Shown here piece after piece: positions 25,793-34,463 of a DNA stretch of 42,418 bases; within the stretch, counting starts at the first letter, position 1, and each line of letters begins with the position of its first letter. The notes beneath the pieces were generated by a model. The model searched no databases and was not told the origin of the DNA. It saw only the letters and a list, made by a program, of their open reading frames with translations. This DNA is from CAZDCD01 sp964503885. GTDB taxonomy: Bacteria > Bacteroidota > Bacteroidia > Bacteroidales > UBA10428. The stretch lies in the NCBI GenBank assembly GCA_964503885.1, contig CAZDCD010000033.1, positions 1 through 42,418 of the forward strand, read 5' to 3'. A program made the translations under genes and the position numbers.

Positions 25793-27253
25793 ATGCAACC
25801 ACAAAAAATTACCATCAGAGAAAAAGTTGGCTTTGCTCTTGGCGATGCCGCTGCCAATTTTATTTTCCAGACATTAATGCTTTTACAATTTAATTTTTAC
25901 ACCAAAGGTTTTGGTATTACTGCAGCTGCAGCTGGTGTGCTATTTCTTGTCGGCCGGTTATGGGGCGCTGTTGCTGATCCTATTGTAGGTGTACTTGCAG
26001 ACCGTACCAATACACGGTGGGGTAAATTCCGTCCCTGGATCTTATGGACAGCTATTCCTTTTGGCATAATCGGATATCTTGCCTTTTTTACTCCTGATTT
26101 TGGCGATATTGCAAAAATAATTTATGCCTATACAACTTATCTTCTCCTGATGACCGTTTACTCAGCAAATAATATCCCTTATTCAGCTCTTAGCGGTGTT
26201 ATTACGGGTGACCAGAAACAAAGGTCAAGTTTGTTTTCGTATCGTTTTGTGTTTGTTGTTATAGCAACTATTGCTATTGCGGGATTTGCCCGACCAATGG
26301 TTGATATTTTTGGTAAGGGTAATGATGCCAGAGGTTATCAAATTACAATGGCAATTTTTTCTGTACTTGCGGCGATATTCTTCATATTTACCTTTTTAAC
26401 TACAAAGGAAAGAATTAAACCTGATCCCAAGCAAGAATCTACACTAAAAGAAGATATTAGTTCCCTGTTACAAAACGGTCCATGGGTTCTGATGTTCTTT
26501 GTTTTCTTAATGATGTTTATATTTCTGGCAATCAGAAATCAAACGTTAATTTGCTTTTTTGAAGACTATATGGATAAAGAAAGATTGACTTCATGGGTTC
26601 AGGGAATTAATAAAGGTACATTTGGTATAATTGAATTTATGAGACTGTCCGGAAAAAATGTGGGAGCAGATAGCAGCGCATTTGGCATTACTAACATTTT
26701 AGGACAGCTTTCCATAATTCCTGGTATAATCCTGTCTAATATACTATCCGTAAAATATGGCAAAAGAAATATTTTTGTTATCGGTTTGGCATTCGCTGTA
26801 ATATTTTCGGCACTTTTTATGGTTGCTCCTTCTGATGGCATTAACTTAGTCCTGATCCTCACAATACTTTTTAATTTCTCATGGGGTATTACCATGATGC
26901 TTCCATGGGCAATGATGGCCGATGTTGCTGATTATTCGGAATGGAAAATTAATAAAAGAACAACGGCTATCGTATTTGCAGGAATAGTAGTCGGCCTGAA
27001 AGTAGGATTGGCTATTGGGGGATTTATTGGTGGAATTGTACTTTCATCATACGGGTATATTGAAAGAACAGCTCAAAATGTTGCAGTTATACAATCTGAT
27101 CATACGGTTTTCGGCATTCGATTGACAACCAGTATTTATCCTGCTGTTGCATTATTGTGCGTTGTTGTTCTTCTAATGTTCTATAAAATAACACAAAAGA
27201 CAGAAATTCAAATGCAAGATGAACTGGCTGAAAGACGTAAATCTTTTAGTTAA
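25793..27253 (+). CDS. GPH-family sugar:cation symporter (xyloside/xylose type)
   Basis: This 486-residue inner-membrane protein has about twelve hydrophobic segments. It shows glycoside-pentoside-hexuronide (GPH) features: IREKVGFALGDAAANFIFQ at the N-terminus, then ADPIVGVLADRTNTRWGKFR and PWILW at about 61-85. The central cytoplasmic loop is at about 200-225, followed by LPWAMMADVADYSEWK with the family's conserved D-x-x-D-Y. GPH carriers bring xylosides, xylose or other sugars in with sodium or protons. Placement with a xylanase and xylose catabolism points to xylooligosaccharides or xylose. The substrate is inference. The gene is visibly more AT-rich than its neighbours, consistent with acquisition from elsewhere. 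The xylanase gene begins 41 bp downstream. Confidence 0.92.
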   Translation: MQPQKITIREKVGFALGDAAANFIFQTLMLLQFNFYTKGFGITAAAAGVLFLVGRLWGAVADPIVGVLADRTNTRWGKFRPWILWTAIPFGIIGYLAFFTPDFGDIAKIIYAYTTYLLLMTVYSANNIPYSALSGVITGDQKQRSSLFSYRFVFVVIATIAIAGFARPMVDIFGKGNDARGYQITMAIFSVLAAIFFIFTFLTTKERIKPDPKQESTLKEDISSLLQNGPWVLMFFVFLMMFIFLAIRNQTLICFFEDYMDKERLTSWVQGINKGTFGIIEFMRLSGKNVGADSSAFGITNILGQLSIIPGIILSNILSVKYGKRNIFVIGLAFAVIFSALFMVAPSDGINLVLILTILFNFSWGITMMLPWAMMADVADYSEWKINKRTTAIVFAGIVVGLKVGLAIGGFIGGIVLSSYGYIERTAQNVAVIQSDHTVFGIRLTTSIYPAVALLCVVVLLMFYKITQKTEIQMQDELAERRKSFS

Positions 27254-27294
27254 CAGGAAAATTGTTATCAATAGGTTATTTAAAACACAACATC

Positions 27295-28419
27295 ATGATA
27301 AACACAAAACCTCTCATACCGATTCTATTCTTTTCAGTATTGGTTTTAGTCTGTGTTTCCTGTACCAAGCAAGAAACCACTTTGAAGGATGCGTTCAACG
27401 GCTATTTCCTTATCGGAACGTCGGTAAGCACGAATCAGATCATAGGGACCGACAGTATGACCAGGGACATCGTAATAAAGGAGTTCAATTCGGTTACTGC
27501 CGAGAATGCCATGAAATGGGAAAGGATCCATCCGATGCCGGGTGTTTATGATTTTGCTGGTGCTGACAGCCTGGTAGCTTTCGGACAGCGAAACGGGATG
27601 TTCATAGTCGGACATACACTGGTCTGGCACCAGCAAACACCAGCATGGGTGTTCGAAGACTCGCTGGGAAATCCGGTTAGTCGTGACACACTTCTTCAGC
27701 GCATGAAAGATCATATTTATACGGTAGTTGGACGGTACAAAGGCAAAGTCGGGGGATGGGATGTGGTCAACGAGGCACTCCTGGAGAACGGGCAAATGCG
27801 CAATACAAAATGGCAAGAGATCATTGGCGAGGATTATATCCAGAAAGCCTTTGAATATGCTTCTGAGGCAGATCCCGACGCCCAGCTCTATTATAACGAC
27901 TATAATATTGAAATCAGAAAAAAACGGGAAGGAGCACTGAAACTGATTAAGCATCTCCTGGATAAGGGCGTCAAAATTTACGGAGTCGGAATTCAGGGAC
28001 ACTGGCATCTTGATAGACCGGCTTTGGCCACCATTGATAGCAGTATCATACAATTCGGTGAAACCGGACTTAAGGTTATGTTTACCGAGGTTGATATTAA
28101 TGTATTGCCCAGACCGGAAAACCTGAGCGGTGCTGAACTCTCCCAGCATTTTGAAATGAGCAAGGAAATGGATCCTTACACCGACGGACTGCCTGATTCT
28201 GTCCAGTCAGAACTGGCATCAAGGTATGCCGATATATTCAGAATATTCGAGAAACACAGGGATTTGGTTGACCGGGTGACATTCTGGGGAGTGTGCGATG
28301 GGTATACATGGCTGAACGACTGGCCTATACCGGGAAGGACCAACTACCCGCTGCTTTTTGACCGCAATTACCAACCCAAGAAGGCATATTATGCTATAAT
28401 TGAAACGGTAAAAAAATAA
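27295..28419 (+). CDS. Endo-1,4-beta-xylanase, GH10, lipoprotein
   Basis: This GH10 enzyme of 374 residues cuts internal beta-1,4 bonds of xylan by a retaining mechanism. The acid/base is Glu160 in GGWDVVNEALL and the nucleophile is Glu265 in LKVMFTEVDINV. Other family segments are TAENAMKWERIHP (68-80), GHTLVWHQQTPAW (106-118) and VTFWGVCDGYTWLN near the C-terminus. The start is ATG 27295, not the TTG at 27262, because it gives a clean lipoprotein signal (MINTKPLIPILFFSVLVLVC, with Cys23 the likely lipidated residue). No carbohydrate-binding module is present. It probably acts at the cell surface or in the periplasm, supplying oligomers for the symporter. Confidence 0.97.
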   Translation: MINTKPLIPILFFSVLVLVCVSCTKQETTLKDAFNGYFLIGTSVSTNQIIGTDSMTRDIVIKEFNSVTAENAMKWERIHPMPGVYDFAGADSLVAFGQRNGMFIVGHTLVWHQQTPAWVFEDSLGNPVSRDTLLQRMKDHIYTVVGRYKGKVGGWDVVNEALLENGQMRNTKWQEIIGEDYIQKAFEYASEADPDAQLYYNDYNIEIRKKREGALKLIKHLLDKGVKIYGVGIQGHWHLDRPALATIDSSIIQFGETGLKVMFTEVDINVLPRPENLSGAELSQHFEMSKEMDPYTDGLPDSVQSELASRYADIFRIFEKHRDLVDRVTFWGVCDGYTWLNDWPIPGRTNYPLLFDRNYQPKKAYYAIIETVKK

Positions 28420-28469
28420 TGCGGTGATCTGAACACCTGCAGTTACATAAGGTTTTTATTATCCCTGTT

Positions 28470-30761
28470 ATGGCACATATTGATAAGAGTGCATTTATAA
28501 ATGCCGCATACAAAAATCAGGCTTTGGCGGTTGAAAAAAGGGTGAAAGATCTTTTGCAGCGCATGACACCTGATGAGAAGATTGCGCAATTGATGGGTGT
28601 CTGGAACGGCGGCGTGGAGGATTTTACCGATGAATTCCTGAACGATCCCGAAAAGATGTACGAACGATTCGGCCTTGGATGCCATTCCGTTCATCCTGCA
28701 CCTTTTGGAATTAAAGCTACGGTAAACATCCGTAACAAAATCCAGAAATACCTCCTTGAAGAAACCCGTCTGGGTATACCCGCAATTTTCGTCGACGAAG
28801 GACAGCATGGAATGATGCGGCCGGAATCAACAGTATTTCCGCAGGCTATCGGTATGGCCTGTTCATGGGATCCCGATCTGTTTGAACGCATATATGCTGT
28901 TATCGCACACGAAATGCGGTCACGGGGAACACATCATGCCCTCACACCTGTGATCGATGTCTGCCGCGATCCGAGGTGGGGCCGGGTTGAAGAGACTTAC
29001 GGCGAAGATCCGTACCTCAACGGAATTCTGTCATGTGCAGCAGTTAAAGGATTGCAGGGTTCTACCGACGGCACGGTTGCCAGGGATCATGTTGCAGCCA
29101 CCCTGAAGCACCTCACCGGGCACGGGCAACCTGAAGGAGGACAGAACCAGGGACCGGCGAACTATTCCATGCGTGTATTGCGTGAAATTCATATGCCTCC
29201 CTTTAAAATGTGCATCGAAAAAGCGAAACCGGTGTCCGTGATGCCTTCATACAACGAGGTTGATGGCGTTCCCTCCCATTCCAGCAAATGGCTGGTTAAA
29301 GATGTACTGCGTAAAGAATGGGGATTCGAAGGCATGGTGGTTTCCGACTATTATGCCATTGAACAGCTTTTTCAGAAGCATTTTGTGGCACATGACGGTT
29401 TGGATGCTGCCCGGATTGCGTTCAATACCGGGGTACAATATGAACTGCCTGTAGCCAATTATTACAGGCACCTGCCTCAACTCCTGAAAGAAGGAAAAAT
29501 CAGGCAACAGGATATCGACGCTTATGTATCTCAGATCCTTACATTTAAGTTCGCCCTGGGATTATTTGAAGATCCGTATGTCGATGAGGACAGAGCTGTT
29601 GAGGTCAGCAGGAAATCAGAACACAGGGAATTGGCCCTGAAAGCAGCCCAGGAATCGATCGTCCTGTTAAAGAATGAAAAGCTGTTGCCACTTCCAAAAG
29701 ACAAGTATAAGAGAATAGCAGTAATCGGCCCCTGTGCCGGTGAAGTGTTTTTTGGCGGGTATGCCGGGGAGCCTTATGAGAAGATCAGCCTGCGGGAAGG
29801 GATAAAGCAAAAGGCAGGGAAAAATACCGAAATCCTGTTTGCCCAGGGTTGTAAACTCACCACAAATACTTCCACAAGCTATTTTAACTGGAAGTACGAC
29901 GATATTGTATTCGCTTCGCGTGAGGAAAACCTGAAACTAATAGAAGAAGCCGTTGAAGTGGCAGGAAAAGCAGAAATTATCATTCTTGCCATAGGAGAAA
30001 ACGATCACCTGTGCCGTGAAGCCTGGGCCAAAACTCATCTGGGCGATAACATGACGCTTGACCTCTTTGGTGAACAGAATGAACTTGCCGAAGCCATTCT
30101 TGCTCTTGACAAACCTGTGGTCGTTTATCTTAGCAACGGCCGTCCGCTATCCATCAACAAGCTGGCAAAAAATGCAGATGCCATTCTTGAAGGCTGGTAT
30201 ATGGGACAGGAAACCGGAGTTGCCGCTGCAGGTATTATTTTTGGCGATATCAATCCCTCGGGAAAGCTTGCCATTACCATACCTAAGTCTTCCGGCCAGT
30301 TGCCCATGTATTATAACCATAAACCCAGCGCACAATTTCATGATTACCTGTCGATGGATATAAAGCCACTGTTTTGTTTTGGATTCGGCCTGAGCTATAC
30401 GCAATTTGTGTTCGGCAAGCCGAAGCTTGACAAAGAAAACATAAAACCCGGCGGTTCTGCAAAAGTATCCTTGGAAGTGACCAACTCCGGGGAAATTGCC
30501 GGTGATGAAGTAGTTCAGATGTATATCCGCGACAGGATCAGTTCGGTTACACGACCGGTCAAGGAACTGAAAGGATTTAAGCGTATACCCCTTAAGCCCG
30601 GTGAAACCGGTACCGTAACGCTTGAAATTGCCCCCGAACACCTGGCATTTTATGATATCAATATGAACTATGTTGTAGAGCCCGGTGAATTTGATATTAT
30701 GGTGGGCAATTCATCGCGAGACGAGGACCTTCAGGGAATCCGGCTCAGGGTGTCGGAATAA
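28470..30761 (+). CDS. GH3 beta-xylosidase / beta-glucosidase, probably cytoplasmic
   Basis: This 763-residue GH3 enzyme lacks a signal peptide (MAHIDKSAFINAAYKNQALA), unlike the lipoprotein GH3 of the facing operon. The core holds CRDPRWGRVEETYGEDPYLN near 165-184, KHLTGHGQPEGGQN at 213-226, and the nucleophile Asp293 in GMVVSDYYAI. The second domain carries ILAIGENDHLCREAW, the general acid/base region. A fibronectin-III-like domain covers about 650-763 (KVSLEVTNSGEIAGDEVVQMY type). It probably releases xylose or glucose from imported oligosaccharides inside the cell. It follows the xylanase by 50 bp and precedes the methyltransferase by 20 bp. Whether it prefers xylosides or glucosides is not decided by sequence. 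Confidence 0.93.
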   Translation: MAHIDKSAFINAAYKNQALAVEKRVKDLLQRMTPDEKIAQLMGVWNGGVEDFTDEFLNDPEKMYERFGLGCHSVHPAPFGIKATVNIRNKIQKYLLEETRLGIPAIFVDEGQHGMMRPESTVFPQAIGMACSWDPDLFERIYAVIAHEMRSRGTHHALTPVIDVCRDPRWGRVEETYGEDPYLNGILSCAAVKGLQGSTDGTVARDHVAATLKHLTGHGQPEGGQNQGPANYSMRVLREIHMPPFKMCIEKAKPVSVMPSYNEVDGVPSHSSKWLVKDVLRKEWGFEGMVVSDYYAIEQLFQKHFVAHDGLDAARIAFNTGVQYELPVANYYRHLPQLLKEGKIRQQDIDAYVSQILTFKFALGLFEDPYVDEDRAVEVSRKSEHRELALKAAQESIVLLKNEKLLPLPKDKYKRIAVIGPCAGEVFFGGYAGEPYEKISLREGIKQKAGKNTEILFAQGCKLTTNTSTSYFNWKYDDIVFASREENLKLIEEAVEVAGKAEIIILAIGENDHLCREAWAKTHLGDNMTLDLFGEQNELAEAILALDKPVVVYLSNGRPLSINKLAKNADAILEGWYMGQETGVAAAGIIFGDINPSGKLAITIPKSSGQLPMYYNHKPSAQFHDYLSMDIKPLFCFGFGLSYTQFVFGKPKLDKENIKPGGSAKVSLEVTNSGEIAGDEVVQMYIRDRISSVTRPVKELKGFKRIPLKPGETGTVTLEIAPEHLAFYDINMNYVVEPGEFDIMVGNSSRDEDLQGIRLRVSE

Positions 30762-30781
30762 AACCTCTTCTGTTTACACAT

Positions 30782-31483
30782 GTGAAAAAGATGCCTGAAT
30801 TATCGAAAGGTTCCATACTTGGCGTTGTCACGTTGCAATGCATGGCGATACTAACAATGCTGGCCGTAGTTTTGTTCCTTTCAGCCTGGAAAATCAACTG
30901 GATCGGAGCATGGATATTCCTTGGCGTATACGGTATCTGTTACTGGATAACGACCTATTTGTTGTTTACAATGGTACCTGAACTGATGGAAGAACGTAAG
31001 AAAAAGAAAGAAGGTGTTCCGAAAACAGACAAGGTATTGGTATTTCTATATCAAACAATGTATTTTCCGGTCTTTGTGATTGCCGGACTTGATGAACGGT
31101 ATCAATGGACAACGATGAATCTGTCAACCTCCCTACTGTTTCTCATACCTGTCATCGCGGCATTCGTAATAATGACATGGGCTCCCCTTTCCAATCCATA
31201 TCTTGAGACCTATATCAGGATTCAAACTGAAAAGGGCCATCATGTCTGTGATAAGGGACCATACAGCTGCATAAGGCATCCGGCCTATCTGGGACTTATC
31301 CTGTTTTTTACTGGTATTCCGCTTGCACTCGGTTCACTTTGGGCATTAATCCCGGGAATTATTGCGTCGACTTTAGTTATAGTCCGCACAGTATTTGAGG
31401 ACAATTTCCTGCTGAATGAACTTTCCGGATACGATAAATATTCACGCAAAGTAAAATACAGGCTTATTCCCGGTATCTGGTAA
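30782..31483 (+). CDS. Isoprenylcysteine carboxyl methyltransferase (ICMT)-family membrane protein
   Basis: This 233-residue multi-spanning protein has hydrophobic segments at about 15-35, 42-62, 85-98, 110-130 and 168-195. It ends with the ICMT/PEMT-like region CDKGPYSCIRHPAYLGLILFF (in pieces), whose G-P-Y-x-x-x-R-H-P-x-Y-x-G motif binds S-adenosylmethionine. It then continues to EDNFLLNELSGYDKY. Bacterial members methylate unknown, perhaps lipid, acceptors. It sits at the end of the xylanase operon by spacing, but a role in sugar use is not obvious and it may simply be carried along. The start is GTG 30782 or ATG 30791. Confidence 0.85.
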   Translation: MKKMPELSKGSILGVVTLQCMAILTMLAVVLFLSAWKINWIGAWIFLGVYGICYWITTYLLFTMVPELMEERKKKKEGVPKTDKVLVFLYQTMYFPVFVIAGLDERYQWTTMNLSTSLLFLIPVIAAFVIMTWAPLSNPYLETYIRIQTEKGHHVCDKGPYSCIRHPAYLGLILFFTGIPLALGSLWALIPGIIASTLVIVRTVFEDNFLLNELSGYDKYSRKVKYRLIPGIW

Positions 31484-31854
31484 ACAGGTATGCCGAACGC
31501 ATATAAATGCAAATGCACAATTATTTACCTGCCCATTCGCACAACTGTTTCTTAAATGAACTACCCCGCTGCAGACGGTATATCAATAAGGAATCTTTTT
31601 ATATTCGGTGCAAGTATCGGAGAACCGAGTTTACGAGTTCGCCGAAGGCAATTATACTCATTTATCCCGGTGCGCTGCGATATCGGGATTATTCCCTTCG
31701 GTCATGAGATAATTCTTTCGACCTACCCCCGACAATTATCGGGGTCATTACGCTTCACTTTTGAAATTTGAGTCTCACGAATAAGACATGCCGGTTCAAC
31801 AAGCAGTGCCAATTTTTGTTTAATACATATTAATAACAATAACTTTATCATGAA
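31484..31854. other. Gene-free region holding a mosaic of inverted-repeat modules
   Basis: No credible gene is present. A long imperfect inverted repeat runs from about 31640 to 31714. AATTATACTCAT (31650-31661) and ATCCCG (31664-31669) face CGGGAT (31684-31689) and ATGAGATAATT (31704-31714). CCCCGA-CAATTA-TCGGGG (31727-31744) follows. CGCCGAAGGC and CGGGATTATT from this region reappear at the right end of the window, which points to a dispersed intergenic element. Confidence 0.45.
31640..31744. repeat. Palindromic intergenic repeat element
   Basis: Nested inverted-repeat arms (31650-31669 against 31684-31714) are followed by the separate near-palindrome at 31727-31744. There is no flanking T-run of terminator type. 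Its modules are shared with 42401-42418. Confidence 0.4.
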
Positions 31855-32394
31855 ATGAACCGGTACATTGCATTCCTGAGAGCCATCAACGTCAGCGGAC
31901 AAAACCTTATAAAAATGAAAGACCTGAATGACATGTTCCAGTCAGCCGGATTCGAAAAAGTAAAAACCTTCATCCAGAGCGGAAATGTGTTGTTTCAGTC
32001 GGCAGAGCATTCAGCAGGCAAAGTTGCTGCAATCATTGAAGACCGCCTTTTTACAACGTTTGGTAAAAAGATTGTCGTGATCGTTAGAACCCTCGAAGAA
32101 ATAGGAGATATGGTAAAAAAAAATCCTTTCAGCGCACGCCAGCCTGACGAAGATACCAAACGGTATGTCTGTTTCCTGAAAAGCGATCCTGCCGGTAAAC
32201 CCTCCCTGCCGATGATTTCTGAGAAGGAGGGACTTGAAGTATTCCGCATCGAAAACCGGAATGCCTTTATCATCAGCAGCAGGATCATCGGAAGGTATGG
32301 TTTTCCCAATGCCTATATTGAAAAACGGCTTGGAATACCCGCCACTTCAAGGAACTGGAATACCGTACTTAAAATGAGTGGGTATAGCCAATAA
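31855..32394 (+). CDS. DUF1697 family protein
   Basis: This 179-residue cytoplasmic protein matches the DUF1697 family. The N-terminal signature is YIAFLRAINVSGQNLIKMKDLNDMF (quoted in pieces), then FEKVKTFIQSGNVLFQSAE. The C-terminal signature is GRYGFPNAYIEKRLGIPATSRNWNT, split here around the conserved E-K and T-S-R-N-W-N-T end. The family adopts a two-domain alpha/beta fold, and its function is unknown. It is transcribed alone. A tract of heptamer tandem repeats follows the stop codon. Confidence 0.92.
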   Translation: MNRYIAFLRAINVSGQNLIKMKDLNDMFQSAGFEKVKTFIQSGNVLFQSAEHSAGKVAAIIEDRLFTTFGKKIVVIVRTLEEIGDMVKKNPFSARQPDEDTKRYVCFLKSDPAGKPSLPMISEKEGLEVFRIENRNAFIISSRIIGRYGFPNAYIEKRLGIPATSRNWNTVLKMSGYSQ

Positions 32395-32407
32395 GTGGCA
32401 AAAGTTC

Positions 32408-32426
32408 GGGGTTCAGTGTTCAATAC
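32408..32426. repeat. Heptamer-type repeat copy after DUF1697
   Basis: GGGGTTCAGTGTTCAATAC holds two tandem units of a TTCARTG-like heptamer. It matches 17 of 19 bases of the copy at 3035-3053, which also lies directly after a stop codon. Confidence 0.45.
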
Positions 32427-32502
32427 GAGAAGTTGGCAATTATTGAATTGATGGAACGAAGGGGCGATGGGGCGAGGTTGTGAAGGTTCCCATCAGGGCC
32501 TG

Positions 32503-32530
32503 CACTGATTACTGATCACTGATTACTGAT
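32503..32530. repeat. Perfect 4-unit heptamer tandem repeat
   Basis: Four consecutive 7-bp units alternate as CACTGAT, TACTGAT, CACTGAT, TACTGAT. They sit in the gap between DUF1697 and the NagZ-like gene. Confidence 0.8.
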
Positions 32531-32599
32531 TATGCTAAACTTTTTCATCCGGCATCCAATCCGAACCTTGCACTTCAATTACCCTGCCCGCCAGGTATA

Positions 32600-34357
32600 T
32601 TATTTTAAAATATCATGTTCAAGCTTTACCGGCGATGTTCCCCTGAATTCAATTTCCCCGGCGAGGGCTTTGATCACTGCTTCCTGCATGAACCTGTCGC
32701 TTCCGTATGCATTGATCAGGACAGGGACGTGCGGAAAGTAGAAATTCACATAGTAAGGGTTGCTGTAAGAAACAACGATCACTTTCTCCTCCGGCAGCAT
32801 GTTGAAAGACCATACCGATTCGGCTTCAATTCCTTTGAAGAAGGGCAGGCCCACCGGGTCAAAATATTTGTTCTCAAGGCATGCAAAAATCCTGTCGTAA
32901 TAAGCAAGACTGTCCCACCTCCAGTTCCAGTCGAAATACGACAATCCATAACGCAGATTGACGATAAATCCCCTGTTTTCCAATAGCTCCTTGGTATGTC
33001 TGAACAACGCCGATTTATCAATCTCACTCACATTCACAAGCAGAATTTTACAGCTTGTTGCGGTATCCACAGGTAAGAATTCAGAGGAACCCCTGACCAG
33101 CGTAACAGCATTTTCTGCAATCGATTTTGCGGTACGTTCTATAAATGTCCTGTCGCTATTGGTGAGCGGCGTAAAAAGCGGATGATCCTTTCTAAGCAAT
33201 CCGAACCGCTCCTTTAATCCCCATATCCGTTCTACGGCATCGTCAAGACGTTCCATGGGTATCTCCTTACGTCCTATCCTGGCCTCAAGTGTATCCATAA
33301 ATGCAAGTCCGGGCCATAACAACATATCTGCACCAGCTTTAAAACATTCTATTGAGGTTTCCAGCTCATCAGAATAATACCCCACTGCTCCGCCCATATT
33401 GAGAGCATCCGAGATCACCACTCCGTTGAAATGCATCTCATTCTTCAGTAGTTTTTGGATAATTTCTTTTGAGAGTGAAGCCGGCAGGTATTCGCCATTT
33501 CTTTTCTCCTTCTGGTAGGCTGGAAACGTAATGTGTCCCACCATTACTGAAGCGGCACCGTGGTTGATCAACGACTGAAACACCCTGCCGAACGTTTTTT
33601 TCCAGGTTTTCCAGTCGAGTGTATTTGAGGCCGTAATCAAATGCTGATCGCGTATTGTTGTACCGTCTCCCGGAAAATGCTTGATGGTGGAAATTACACC
33701 CAGGCTGTGCATCGCTTCGATCTGTTTCTCCAGCAGAGGGATTGCTCTTTCAGGATCATCGGAAACCGCCCTCTCATTTATCAGCGAATTGAGCGGGTTC
33801 ATATTAAGATCGGACACCGGGTGCAGCAGCCAGTTTATTCCCAGGTCCCGTGCCTCAAGGGCAATGGATTTTTCGAAATCATATGCCAGCTGCTCAGAAT
33901 CGGCTGCGCCAACAGCCATTTCCACCGGCAGGTGGGTGTAATCCGGGAAAAGGGCTCCAAGTCCACGCTCATAATCTTCCATAAAAATTAACGGGTATTT
34001 TGAACACGCCTGGTAATTTTTTACACTCTCCTTTATATAATAGACAACTGAAGAATCCTTTGGTGCATGATAGTTGTAGTACCAGTCGGCCAGGTAAAAC
34101 CCTCCAACCGGGTATCGGCTGAAAAAAGTGTCCAGTGTACCACCTTCAAAGTTTATATGCTCATAATATCCGGCGACCATAATCATGGTCTGTCCTATTT
34201 TTTCCCTGAGGGTCAGAGATTTCCATGATGTATCGGCCGGGGTAAATGTTTCCCGGCTTTGTGTTCCAAATCGTGATTCATTTTCCGGCCTTGAGCATGC
34301 TATTGTGAACACCACAAATAAAGCCGAAGTTACTGAGAATGTTGCGATACCTTTCAT
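32600..34357 (-). CDS. GH3 glycosidase of the NagZ-like (beta-N-acetylhexosaminidase) branch, lipoprotein
   Basis: This GH3 enzyme has the sequence marks of the N-acetylglucosaminidase branch: KHFPGDG at 226-232, followed by a D-x-H dyad (RDQH, Asp237/His239) that serves as acid/base in NagZ. The nucleophile is Asp317 in VVISDALNMGG. In classical NagZ the motif is KHFPGHG; here Asp replaces the His. A second alpha/beta domain (about 400-585) makes it longer than single-domain NagZ. The ATG at 34357 gives a lipoprotein signal (MKGIATFSVTSALFVVFTIAC, Cys21). The frame also has an ATG at 34399. Its role is probably cell-wall recycling or chitooligosaccharide cleavage in the envelope. It is divergent from a type IX-secreted protein. 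Confidence 0.85.
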   Translation of the reverse strand: MKGIATFSVTSALFVVFTIACSRPENESRFGTQSRETFTPADTSWKSLTLREKIGQTMIMVAGYYEHINFEGGTLDTFFSRYPVGGFYLADWYYNYHAPKDSSVVYYIKESVKNYQACSKYPLIFMEDYERGLGALFPDYTHLPVEMAVGAADSEQLAYDFEKSIALEARDLGINWLLHPVSDLNMNPLNSLINERAVSDDPERAIPLLEKQIEAMHSLGVISTIKHFPGDGTTIRDQHLITASNTLDWKTWKKTFGRVFQSLINHGAASVMVGHITFPAYQKEKRNGEYLPASLSKEIIQKLLKNEMHFNGVVISDALNMGGAVGYYSDELETSIECFKAGADMLLWPGLAFMDTLEARIGRKEIPMERLDDAVERIWGLKERFGLLRKDHPLFTPLTNSDRTFIERTAKSIAENAVTLVRGSSEFLPVDTATSCKILLVNVSEIDKSALFRHTKELLENRGFIVNLRYGLSYFDWNWRWDSLAYYDRIFACLENKYFDPVGLPFFKGIEAESVWSFNMLPEEKVIVVSYSNPYYVNFYFPHVPVLINAYGSDRFMQEAVIKALAGEIEFRGTSPVKLEHDILK

Positions 34358-34463
34358 TAGCCTTGAAATCTGGTTAATTATCCTGACAACTTTTACCATT
34401 TTTTATACACATAAATAGTAATTTTTTGCCAAATTTGATCTGTAAGGCGGGTATATTTATTAA

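Noticed and set aside
27346..28149. 267-residue open frame antisense to the GH10 xylanase gene
   Set aside because: The opposite strand encodes the xylanase with both catalytic glutamates, and the antisense product has no recognisable domain. It is a shadow frame.
31727..31744. CCCCGA-N6-TCGGGG as a terminator of the xylanase operon
   Set aside because: It is about 240 bp after the last gene and lacks a T-run on either strand; it fits the intergenic repeat better.
32503..32530. Tandem repeats as a CRISPR array
   Set aside because: The unit is 7 bp with no spacers and there are no cas genes in the window.
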